Source: Hypomesus transpacificus (lineage: Eukaryota > Chordata > Actinopteri > Osmeriformes > Osmeridae). Taken from it: a stretch of 64,000 bases of DNA. The notes under the pieces were generated by a model. The model ran no database searches. It saw only the letters and a program-made list of their open reading frames with translations, and was not told where the DNA came from. This document shows, one piece after another, positions 38,897 through 49,502 of the stretch. Position 1 is the first letter of the stretch. Each line of letters opens with the position of its first letter. The position numbers and the translations under genes were made by a program. The stretch lies in assembly GCF_021917145.1 (NCBI RefSeq), contig NC_061063.1:3323971-3387970 (forward strand), given 5' to 3'.

Positions 38897-41485
38897 TCAG
38901 AGACACACATACATGCCCAAGCACATTCCCAAAAATGTGACACTAGGTTTCAGCGTACACATCATTTTCACCAGAAACACTAAACATTACATCAACCCAC
39001 AAAATAACTTCTATTTAACACTAAACATCTACAATGTGTTCTGTAAATAATAAAAGGCATTTTAGGACCGTTTTTCATGACAAAACCAAAAACAACCATT
39101 TTTTTTTTTTTTACACAAATGAATTCTTTGGTTCATAATGTGACCTCCCAGAAAGTATGTTGAGTATGTCTGGTCCCACTATCTGAGTGGACACTGGCAT
39201 TCCTACCAGAGAGAGCTACTAAATAGGTTGCATGCTTTGTGGAGCACCAAGAATAGTACACACACTCAACAGACATGTGGAAAGGAGTTTTCATGGGGCA
39301 AATCTGTTTTGGCCAGAAAATACGTCTTACCATCAGATATTTGGATGGGTGGTTATGTAAAGAATCCATACAAACCCATGTTATGTGAACAGACCATGTG
39401 AGCCACTTCAACGTAAATGATAGGTTGTTCACTTAAACAAAGGCTGCATAAACACTTGGACAGAGATCCCTTGCCAAACAAGCATTACTCATATTTTCCA
39501 GAGACAACCTCCAAGGGCAACTTTCAGATTTTAGGACGTAAATGCAACCATCTGCATGTGGGTGTGTGTGTGCATGTGTGCACACATTGCTGGAGTTGAT
39601 GCTATGGCCATCAGTAATGACCTTTTCAACTAATATTGTGGCCTCAAGTTAGGCAACAGGTTAAAAACTAATTAACATTTGGAATCTTGAACATCACCAA
39701 ATGCCTGTGCTGTAAGGGAAATGGGGTGAGGAGTCTGACAGGATTTCCCTATTGGTAACAGTTGCCCACACAAACATAGGCCTGAAAGCAAACATGTTGT
39801 TGGAGAACGGAAGGCCGGGAAGCTCAGACAAGCCCTTTGTGACGCAGTACCCCAAAATAAACCACTTAGTCACTATTCAGAAATGTTTGCCTTAAACACG
39901 TCTCCCACTTTGGCCTTTAGGACCCCAGATTCAGACCCGACTGTGACTGCATCAAGTGACCATGACAAACAATGGGATTGGACTTTCTCAATCTCTCTCT
40001 CACACACATACACACACCATTATCCACACACTCTCCCTTTTAACCAGACTGCACTCCTGATTCACTTACTTGCAGGTGAGAGGTGAAGCTAGCAACAATA
40101 AGCATCGATGACAAGACTGATTTATCTTTGCTTCCTGTTTCTCTCTGATTTTCCCACACATCTCCTGTGAGGACAGGAAGTCATCCCTTCAGGAAATGGA
40201 AATTGGGCTTCCTGTCTTTGTTGAGCAGCCGTGCTCTTGGGAGGGAGGTGATGGGTCTGACGGAGGTTGAAATGATAAGATGATAAGACGTCTTCCTTCA
40301 CAAAGCCAAAGGCCCTGAACTTTCAGAAGACCAGTGACTTGAGGAGTTTGACGTCCATCTGCGTGTGTTGGATTTCTCTGAGAAGCTGTACTCTGTCACG
40401 ACAGCTCCCCTATGAAGACTATATAACTGAATGTGTCAAGTGTGACACCACTGTGGGACACTTCTGTCTCTATGAGATTGTTAAACTAAATGTGTTTCCA
40501 CTTTTCACTACAGACATCTGCAGCAGAATCATCTATGACCAAGAGAGGATGCTGACACCTACTGGTGGCTGAACTGAAACTGTCTGTGAACATCTGACCA
40601 TCACATCTAAATGAGTTTGTTCCAAAACCATGGGCATTAATATGGATGTGCCTCCCCCCAACAGCTACCACTCCTTTGGGAAGCTGTCCACAAGATTTTG
40701 CATTGTGTTAGTGGGTATTTGCTGCCATTACGCCACAAGAGACAAAAGCAACAAATGCAAGTTATTTATAGCCATTTTATTGCTTACATTTATTGTTTCA
40801 GCATACCAAAGCCTTCAACAGAACTTTATGATTACATTTACAGTGCTTAAATCAATCATTGGTTACAGTTGAATAAAATATGTTCATATAGGTATTTAAT
40901 TATGTGCAGTTTACTAAAACAAGTAACAAGTTACAACAAGTTACAATGAAATGCCAACTAATGTACTTGTCATTCAGAATTTCTTCAGAATTTCAACAGT
41001 ACAGCATTCATCATAAGCATTCCTAAGGATATAGTAATTCCTAGATAGTAGGGAAGAAAATTCGGTCGGGAAGTTGGGTCTGGAGGGGCTCGATTGCGGA
41101 AAAACTATATCCGAACAGGAGCTGTTCGGACCAATTAAATTGTCAGGGCGGGCTTTATACGATGATGGACAGATGATCAACAGTAACGTAATCAACAATG
41201 TCACCAAAGAGCGCTTGGGTTGAATTCATTTTCAACAAACAAGATATTACGTTGCTCTGATTGGTTGTAGGTCTATCCAATTGAGCGAAGAGGCATTTGT
41301 TTTACGAGCTCGGTTGACACACGCCCCATAGTCACAGCCCAACGAAGAGTTTTCAGACTCATATTCTGACTAGAATTATGAATATGACAACGTCAGGCTA
41401 CTGAAGAGGCCTAGAGGTGGTAGATATTAGCTCATTTCAGAACCAGTCAAAGCCAGTTTGTTTAGAAAATGTGTTTAGAACGAGT

Positions 41486-41516
<31 letters not shown>

Positions 41517-41646
41517 GGGGGTGCAGGATGCACAGACCCAGTTGCCTGTAGAGGGGAGAATCGATAAGAGAATCGATAAGGAATTGAATCGCTAAGCAGG
41601 ACTTGATAAGGAATTGGAATTGTTCAAATCTTATCAATACTCATCC

Positions 41647-43837
41647 CTACCAGTTAGGGTTATAGTAAACAAAATCCCCAGCATGCATGAAGTCGTTTAA
41701 AATGTGAACCCCTTGAGGTACATTAGGGAATTTTACATCCTCCAGGTACCTCTTAACTTGCCTCGCCACATGTTCCCTCTTTCCAGAGTTGTATAAGGGT
41801 GATGCTTCCACCTGCCTGGCAATCACATAGGCAACCTCCTGCTCGTCTGACAGTAGTCTGCTTACACTCTCTGCCTCGGCGCAATTCCCATAGACAAACT
41901 GCCTTTTGTCTGTGGTCGTCAGACCAAACAGGTTACTACAGGAGAAGCAGGGAGGTATACCCTCTCTGTCCCTGAGGCTGTAAGCCTGACAATGGACATA
42001 GTCAGGGAGCTGTAAGGTGCCATCAAAATCATTCCTCTTTTGCTTTCCTGGGAAGTAGGACATCACAGCATCGGACACAGATTTGTGCCAGGTATGTAGA
42101 CAGGACACTGCTATCATGATTCTACCTGCGGTCCTTCCTTCGGTGGACATGGATGCTCCGTAGTACGTGTATCTCCCGTACTTAGAGACACAGATGGTGG
42201 AGGAAGTCAACTTGTATCTCTCCCTCAGTTCCAATCCTTGGACCAGCTCACTCAACTGTCTCACTATTTGCTGCTCATTGTGTTCCCCACATCTGTGAAC
42301 AACCTGGGGCCGACAGGAAAAGGTCATCAATTGCAATTGGTTCATGTCAAATACAAAGTAGCACATTTTCAAATACAAAACAACACTTCAGTATCATGTT
42401 GATATGATACAACAGAAAAACTCACCATATCAAGAACACAAGAGAATGGGGTCCGCTTGGGCAGCTGTGTTTGGTAACAGTCAAAGGGTTCTCTGAACAA
42501 CTCTTGAACTTCTTCATACATCTCACCCAAAATACCTTCTGGAGTGAACTCTGGCACATTGGTTTGCAAGGTATGAAAAGCCTCGAGGTGCAAAATGTGG
42601 CCCAAGAAAAAGATGCTATGAAGTATCTTAAAAACAAAATAACAATCAAATTGTAAGGGCTCATAGTTACTATGAATACATAAATAAATACAATGTTTCT
42701 AATTTAAAAAGTATTCTAACATGTCAGCCAATACAGTGGTAATCCCTGGGGTAGCTGATTTGCACAGAGAAGCATCCCAGCTGTGTATCATCACTAAGGA
42801 ATGTGGACGGTGTTTACTTTACCTCATTAACATATATTTCGTGACATCCAGAAGTCAACATCAACTCAATGAACTTGAAGGCATTGTGTCTGAAACTGTC
42901 GTTCACCTGACGATATTCCTCTGCCCTACAACAAACATCCATAGTATACAAACATTCACATATCCACAAACATATCCAACAACAAACTTATACAAATCTG
43001 ATATGGAGGCAAAAAAAAAGAAATTGTCAGTCATCATTGTCATGTCCATGTTTAATTTACTGTGTGATGAAGGGAGATGAAGTGTATAACATTGTTAATG
43101 ATCACTGCCTAGTGCCTACCTCTCTGCCAAAGTCATCACCTATAACACAACAAGCAATGTAAACAACATTTGAAACAGAGAGCAGCCATGACTGAAGCAA
43201 GAAAAGTTAAGAATTGAATGAAATACTACTAGTCATGTCACTATTTCATTTGATAAATTGGGAACATTTTATCATTACAGATAACATCAACTGGAATGTT
43301 AAGTCAAGACTTAAACAAATGCCACTTTTTATAGTCCTGACCAGTGCCAAACTGTGTTTTAGTTCCCATTGCTCAATGCCCATCCATCATAGAAGCTTTG
43401 CATTTGCATTAGTCATGTTCAAATATTAATTCGGCTGTAAAATAAGAAATTCCATTAGGGAACAAAACTTTTATTTCACTAGAAAAAATCTACTGTTCTT
43501 TAACACAAGGGCAATCAAAGTATAGACATTAAGCCTTAAGTGTTAAACATTAAGTAATGTTAATATCACCAAAAAAGGACAAGGCTTGTTTTAAAACTGT
43601 GATATTTAACAAACAAACTACTACTGTATATTTGCCTCGATTAAGGGAAGTTGCATATAGGCCAAAGAATGCTTACTCAAAACCGATGGCTTTTCTACTG
43701 TAATTGATACAAATGCATGGCTATCTACAGTACAATGTTTTAAACACACGTAGATAGTTGTATCAAATGTTTGTCTTGAAAGTTATCGAATATTTTTCTT
43801 CTGGATTCGTTTTAAAAGTAGCAGGAGCACTTACCAT
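41647..43837 (-). CDS. Diverged paralogue of the array genes, PCxxC/GNCAE family, ISRE-linked
   Basis: Five exons on the minus strand: 43835-43837 (ATG only), 43120-43139 (20 nt), 42823-42925, 42426-42626 and 41647-42303, giving 327 aa. The phases match the array genes exactly, including the 20-nt exon 2 and the phase-0 exon 4 that starts ILHSIFFLGH (MLHGIFFLGH in the array copies). Exon 4 ends TPFSCVLDM, against TPFSKLLDV. Exon 5 keeps C177 in CLHTWH, C214 in CQAY, PCFSC (C228, C231), LFGLTTT and YGNCAEAE (C250, E252), while most other positions differ. This shows an old paralogy under constraint on these residues. Translation could start at the exon-1 ATG or at an in-frame ATG two codons into the spliced message. 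Four GAAA repeats lie about 17-40 bp upstream of the first ATG. Function is unknown; a zinc-dependent deaminase-like fold is a hypothesis. Confidence 0.72.
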
Positions 43838-43853
43838 TTTCACGTACACGGGA

Positions 43854-43876
43854 GAAAGAGAAAGTGAAAGTGAAAA
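43854..43876. promoter_or_regulatory. ISRE/IRF-type element (four GAAA repeats)
   Basis: GAAA occurs at 43854, 43860, 43866 and 43872, each 6 bp apart, including AGTGAAAGTGAAAA. IRF and ISGF3 sites are built from GAAANN repeats, so this is a near-ideal interferon-response element. It lies about 17-40 bp upstream of the ATG of the minus-strand paralogue. No other gene starts nearby. Confidence 0.65.
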
Positions 43877-44307
43877 TGTTGGGCAACACCCTTGTCAAGA
43901 CGGAAATAGTTAAAAAACAATAAAATATCTATTCTGGTTTCAGTTCACAATGTTCGTACAGTTCCTTCACATTCCTGTTCGCGTGAATCATTGATTAAAC
44001 ATGATTCAACAGAACAGACAGTAGCTATTCAAATTTAGGCGAAATCGTGAAATATGGTAGGCTACAGTCCCTATACCCTGTGTCATGGAGCTTATACATA
44101 ACGCCAAAAATAGTAACATGGTGGTTCTGTAGAAATGTCGAATAGCATTCATGTACTTTCATATTTTATCCGTTACTTGAAGGGGTGTGTGGGACGAGGC
44201 AATTCGCACCAAATCAGGAGTGGAATCGGGGTGTGGGCTGGAACCAACAGTGTTATCAGCAGCATAGGGTGGAACTTGGCGTGAGCCAACATTTGAACCC
44301 TGTAGGC

Positions 44308-45146
44308 CAGGGGTGTCAAACATACGGCCCGCGGGCCGGAACCGGCCCCCAAGGAGGTTCGATCAGGCCCGCAGGATAATTTGAAAGTGGAAAAAATGCA
44401 TAAAAGACATGGAATTAATATTTTTAATTCGCTGTAATTCATGGATTATCCGCTAAGGGGCGCACTCTTTCCATCAGAGTAGAAGACAAGCCGCATCACT
44501 GAGACAGACTGAAAACAGCAGACGGTATCAATTAATACCTTGGTCTCTACTAGGGATGGGCGAACGATGCCTTGTGAAGCTTTGGTGGTTTCTTCCGGAT
44601 TGTGCCGGCCCAAAGAGCCGAACTATCGGCGCTTTGAAAATGAACAGCGTCATCTAGCAGCCGTTTAAACTGGCTGAATGAGGCGTAGTGGTTGTCTCCG
44701 ACGGTAGACTACCCTACGTTATTCAATATTTAATTAAGGCTACATGTGTTCATTTTGATCTGATATTAGTGCTCACACATTAAAATGTTGTGATACATCC
44801 GTAGGCCTTTAGAATTATGTCATTTTCTCACAGTAAAAGTTAAAGAATATCGTACGAGATTCACTGGACTGGGGCGCGAACTTGGGATCCCAGATTCGCA
44901 TTAACAATATGTAGCCGTACAACGCTTTAACCAACTACACCACGGAAGAGATCATTACTTGTTAAAGCGGTTGGACGGAGTTTATACGATATGGTCTTTA
45001 TATCAATTAAACTAGATAACACAGAAGAAAGACATGATATTTTGGTTATTTATAGCAGAGTATGGTATAATTTTAATGGTCCGGCCCACTTGACATCTCC
45101 CTAGGCCGTATGTGGCCCACGATGCGAAATGAGTTTGACACCCCTG
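44308..45146. mobile_element. Non-autonomous hAT transposon
   Basis: 839 bp with 14-bp terminal inverted repeats CAGGGGTGTCAAAC, flanked by a perfect 8-bp target-site duplication CTGTAGGC (44300-44307 and 45147-45154). The ends carry the characteristic GGCCCGCGGGCC- and TGTGGCCCAC-type sequence. No transposase is encoded. Confidence 0.9.
44862..44950 (-). repeat. tRNA-like sequence inside the hAT element
   Basis: On the minus strand GTGGTGTAGTTGGTTAAAGC resembles an A box, and AAGTTCGCGCCCC, 50 bp further on, resembles a degenerate B box. This looks like a captured tRNA-derived SINE head or tRNA pseudogene, not a functional tRNA. Confidence 0.4.
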
Positions 45147-45413
45147 CTGTAGGCTAAATAGCGTAGATGACACAGTGCAGAACCAATACCTGATCAGAGA
45201 ATGTGCATACATGAGATCAGTTGTGTGTAAAGTAGTGGGACTGACTGAGGTGAGAGCAAGTGTGTGCTGCTGTTCTATAAAAAATATCCCTTCTACTTGA
45301 CATATGATAGATTTCAGGAAGCAAAACCACAAGAACACATCTACTACTGTAAGTGAACTGCAGCATGAGCAGTAGTTTATTTATTGATTATTAATAATAT
45401 AATGTATATAATA

Positions 45414-45860
45414 TTACCTTTATTTAACCAGGAGACCCATTGAGATTAAGAATCTATTTTTCAAGGGAGACCTGGCCAAGACAGGCAGCAGCATACATAC
45501 AAACACAGTTACAGACAGAAACACAAAAGGAGACAACATTTATGAGTTAATGTCGTAGCCAGGTACATTAAAAACATTTACATATTAAGGAATCTGTCTC
45601 TAGTTCTTTCATTTTTAATTTAAAATCATTTAGCGAGATTAATTCCTTTAGTTTCAAGACATTTTGCAACATATTCCATGCTGAGGGTGCGGTGTACACA
45701 AAAGCCCTCTTTCCAATATCCGTACGAGCATAAGGGACAGATAGCGTGACGCAGTCCAATAATGGAGGCATATACATAAAATACAACATATCTGAGCTTT
45801 AAAAGATCAGTTACTTTAATAGAACAGTGGCCCATTCCACAGTGCGTGTGCTTCAAAGTC
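45414..45860 (-). mobile_element. 5'-truncated LINE remnant
   Basis: The minus strand encodes VPYARTDIGKRAFVY and APSAWNMLQ, typical of the extreme C-terminus of fish non-LTR reverse transcriptases. It is followed by a 3' UTR-like region with TTAACCAGGAGACCCATTGA on the plus strand. Only the last part of the element is present. Confidence 0.65.
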
Positions 45861-46057
45861 TGGACCAACCCGATCCCTTCTACTTGGCATGTGATCAGAA
45901 TAACAAGATACAAGAGGCTAGGATACAAGGCCATTGATAGCTATTGAGTAGCTACATCAGTCATAAGTGAGTCGGAGGATTAGCAGGAATAACGTGTCTT
46001 CTTGGAGAGTCAATGTCATAGAAAAGACTGTGATGTCATCTGCCATGGTTTGTTTTC

Positions 46058-48108
46058 CTACATCATAGGACGTCCTGGTGGTATTTTTTGAAACGAGTAG
46101 ACAACCCCTGTAATGACACAAGTAAAAGACACGTGATCCGGTGATCTCCAACACTACCAGTCAAACACTCTAAAAGTGTAACTGGTTGAGTTGCTTCTTC
46201 TCCTACCTTGGCGCTGCCTCTTGATCTCAGCCAGACGCTGCTTGATGCCAGACTTGGCTGAGCTCACTAAAGCTTTGTGGTCCTGATCCAGTTGTCTTCC
46301 CACACTGCCCTTCCTCACAGCTGCCCAGTCCTTTTTCGTCTGCACTCATCAGAACCAGAAACAACAGGACAAGATCATCAGAAAAGAGTCACCATTTGGG
46401 CCAATGCTAACTATGCTAACTTCTGATACTGACACATACATCAACCGCCAGTATTTACCAGAGAGGAGTGTTCAAGCTCATGTGTAACTCAGCCGGGTTC
46501 CACCACACTAAGTTGCCACAGTCATTTGATTGGGTATGCACTATGTATAGATCTCATTATATGAAAGCATCTGTTGAATTACTCAAATGTTAAATGTTTC
46601 ATTGCTGTACTTTCACTCACCATGTTCTTGAAGCACTCCCCTCTGTAGAATGTCTTGATGCCGGGGTACTGAATCCCAGAGGTACACAGCTCCGTTATAC
46701 TACTGGCGACAAGGTGCAGGGTCTGATCATCATGCCCATATATGTGCCCGTCTTCACCCACCACGATGACCAGCTGGGTGCCCTGGCAGGGCATGTCCTC
46801 CACAGTTCCCAGGACCTCCATCTTCACATACTCTGGCAGGTAGAATTTCCCCCATTCCTCTACCTCCTGAGGGTTGTCAGAGTAGATGGTGTCCTCTAAG
46901 CCTCCTATTCTCCAACTACTACCATGAGGGTTCGTCAGTGGAATCTTTACATTCAAGTGTTGGGACGCCAGGCGTGACAAATCCATCAGTAATTGCTTGG
47001 GATCTGTGGAAGGTTAGTCATAAGGAATCGATGCTAAATGAAATGTAAATCATCAAATGTGACATAGCATGACATAAAATGTAAATGTCAGACCAGTTTC
47101 AGAGTAGTCGTCAAAGGAGCAAATAGACAAATTAGACTGCTGTAACATATAAGAAAAAAACGTTGCTTGATGTAAAAAATAATCAACAAAAGGCAGGCTC
47201 ACTTGATATGTCCCCACACCTTGTGAACTTCATTAAGAGCTGAGACCTGAAAGAAGCACAACGGACTATTGCTTTAAGAGTTCTCACTTGAACTTAACCC
47301 TTGTGCTATCTTCAGGTCATTGTGAACCTTCGGGTCATTGTGGACCCACCGTCGTGTTGCAACAACTTTACCTAATACAAAAATAAAGTGAAGCATTTTC
47401 TTTTATCCATCGCGCTGTCTCAGACCCCCCACAGCTCGAAGGTTAAAAGAAAATACTTCACTTTATCACAATGAGTGAAGGGTCATTAATGACCCGAAGG
47501 TAACACCATAGGCTTATTGGCTTCGATAAAATTATAGATAGACTTCTTGAAGTTTCTTACGCCATTGCGTTGAAGGATTAAGTCCCGCCCGGATGTTATC
47601 TTGAAAAAAGCTGGGTTGGAAAAAAACAACAAAAAGTCACAAAAAACAATCTTGTCACCAATATAATATTTTGAAAAGGCACTGAACAAATAGCTTGCTC
47701 ATTAAGTGAAAGACGGTCACAAGACGTACTTAGACGTAGACTAGCCCTATGCTGTACAACTTCGAAATCGAAAGTTCAAAATAAATGCTCGAAACTGACA
47801 ATAACAGTATAAAGTCAACCATAAAACAAAGCTTACCCTTAATTGATCAGCATGTGAGGAACGTAATGACAATTTTAAAGCATATACACGCGACTAACAG
47901 TTCATTTTATTGATCAACAACGAGAACTAACGCTAGCTGTTGTGTTCTACAGAGTTCTGTATGAAGTCAGTTGTTAGTCTGTCATGATAACGTCACCGAC
48001 GGTACCCATCGGCATTCAAAATTATTTTCATAAAAATTCTTCATGTCAGGTATTAAAATAGAAAACTTACTTGAAAGTCATACATTGGTCCGAAATTGCA
48101 CCAGGCAT
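46058..48108 (-). CDS. Uncharacterised conserved-looking five-exon gene
   Basis: I do not recognise this protein. Exons 48071-48108, 47203-47246, 46621-47003, 46207-46339 and 46058-46107 join in frame with GT-AG introns into 215 aa. The largest exon encodes most of a globular-looking domain with GTQLVIVVGEDGHIYGHDD and IKTFYRGECF. The next exon is basic and helix-prone (TKKDWAAVRKG, IKQRLAEIKRQRQ). There is no obvious signal peptide or membrane segment. The start codon is uncertain: another ATG 20 bp upstream is out of frame, and the chosen ATG has a weak context. If the last donor is not used, reading continues to an alternative end at 46154. The gene is head-to-head with C6orf136, with about 320 bp between the start codon and the probable C6orf136 first exon, suggesting shared promoter control. 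A hairpin MITE sits in its first intron. Confidence 0.6.
47298..47512. mobile_element. Hairpin MITE in intron 1 of the uncharacterised gene
   Basis: The left end CCTTGTGCTATCTTCAGGTC is largely complementary to the right end GACCCGAAGGTAACACCATA. Inner arms GTGAAGCATTTTCTTTT and AAAAGAAAATACTTCAC pair almost perfectly. The left end directly follows TTAA, but no matching TTAA is seen on the right. Confidence 0.65.
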
Positions 48109-48180
48109 TCACCTGTGATATCCCTAGCTTCATACAGTTTGAAGCCACAGAAGTCGCTAAAGAAACTACAACAATGGAGG

Positions 48181-48440
48181 CAGAATTTTAACAAGTCGAT
48201 GCGCATTTATATGGGGATTGTAGTTTAATTCCGTATTTTTTTTTACAAATGTTTATCGTTTATTTTTTTGAAAATTGTACCGTGCCTCGTAAAAATCTTG
48301 GTAACACAATTAATCGTTCAAGATCATAAATATTTAGCTTAGTAAGGTACATGTTGAAAGTACTCAAGAGGTTTTGACTGCTGTCGCCAACTCTCTTTGG
48401 ATATTTTAGGTTGGCGTCTCTTTCCTTCTGGAAACGTCAG
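48181..48440. promoter_or_regulatory. Putative bidirectional promoter
   Basis: This interval separates the first exons of two divergent genes, the uncharacterised minus-strand gene and C6orf136. At 48213-48224 it carries GGGGATTGTAGT, the complement of ACTACAATCCCC. This resembles the ACTACAATTCCC core bound by ZNF143/THAP11 complexes at many housekeeping bidirectional promoters. Function is inferred from position and motif. Confidence 0.45.
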
Positions 48441-48630
48441 CTTGCGTGAGGCGTGTACTCGACAAGGACATTGGGAGAGAATGACATTTGTATAACTTGT
48501 GATGCTTTCTTATTTCATCAAGTAAACACGATATATCAGATATAGATTACATCTGGCAGAAGTATCCTTGTGAATCTGTAACGGCGCCATTGCATCTTCT
48601 TTATTCCATCAACTATATTGCCTCTGACAG
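48430..48630 (+). other. c6orf136: Probable non-coding first exon of C6orf136
   Basis: The stretch ends in CCTCTGACAG followed by a GTATGC donor, and the next acceptor (CCCCCCTCAG at about 49372) opens the exon that holds the start codon. No reading frame continues through it, so it would be 5' UTR. The 5' limit is a guess, since the transcription start cannot be read from sequence alone. Confidence 0.4.
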
Positions 48631-49502
48631 GTATGCTAATGTAGCTAGTGCTAGGTACAGTATAGTAGTCTAAACATATTGTGCTGTTACTGTAATGTGT
48701 TAGCAACAACTTGCTAACTAGCGTAACTAGCTATCCAGATCTCTGTTATACATTGGAATGCCGTATTATTCGCTTGCTAGCTAGCTCTAATGATGGTACT
48801 TAATTTGTATGTAGTGGTACCCACAGTGTTAGACTAACGTATAGTTTTAAGTCACATAGCAGCACGAACCTCCTTAACACATTTCGTAATATGAATGCTA
48901 CACAAAGTCTTCATTACAGATCTGAATCTGCAAATATGTGCAAGAAACCAGTTTAAACAGTTAGGCTAACATCGTTAGCCTAAGGTCGTTTGTCTTAAAT
49001 ACCGTCTTAGTTTTAGATGCCATTGACCAACTATCTCTTTAGCTAGCTAGCTAGCTAGCTTGTAAGCAAGCCCTTGGCTGGATTCTGCCAGCAATGAAGC
49101 AAGTTTACAGAGACGTCCAGTCAATTATGATCTTGTGCCTTGTGTCAATTATGGTCTGCTGCTGCCACTCACGTTCGGCATGTCATGTGCTAGGAAGCTT
49201 GCTACTCGCATGGGTCTCGAACTTTAATGAAAGGTCAACGAGAAAAAAGAGTAGTTGTCTAATATGTAAATGCCCGTATAACGGATTAAGTTCTGCCTTA
49301 CTATTAACGAGTTTATGATCTACCCTTGAGCGCTGTCTGTTTTCTGTACCGTGTGCTACTTTCCCCCCTCAGAACACTTTGGAGTACAACCTGGGCCCAC
49401 AGGAACCGTAAGAAGAAAAACAGGCAGGTCCCTCTTCAACATCTTGACGTTGCAGTGGGATGATGAACTGGTGACTGGGGTTGTCCGTGTCCTAGGACGT
49501 GA

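Larger units (their letters stand above)
35533..41646. other. Intergenic region with simple repeats
   Basis: I see no supported gene. It holds (TC)n at 37442-37556, an (ACACACAGAA)n array at 38714-38896 and a possible DNA-transposon relic near 40640-40750 (CTGTCCACAAGATTTTGCA). A GT/poly-G tract lies at 41486-41521. Long weak open frames here are repeat translations. Confidence 0.5.

Noticed and set aside
40640..40750. Possible DNA-transposon coding relic
   Set aside because: The short match to a common fish repeat is from memory, and no inverted ends or frame could be found, so it is mentioned only within the intergenic entry.
47580..47630. Possible extra exon of the uncharacterised gene (ITSGRDLILQRNG)
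   Set aside because: It has acceptor- and donor-like ends, but its phase cannot be joined to the neighbouring exons without a stop or frame change.
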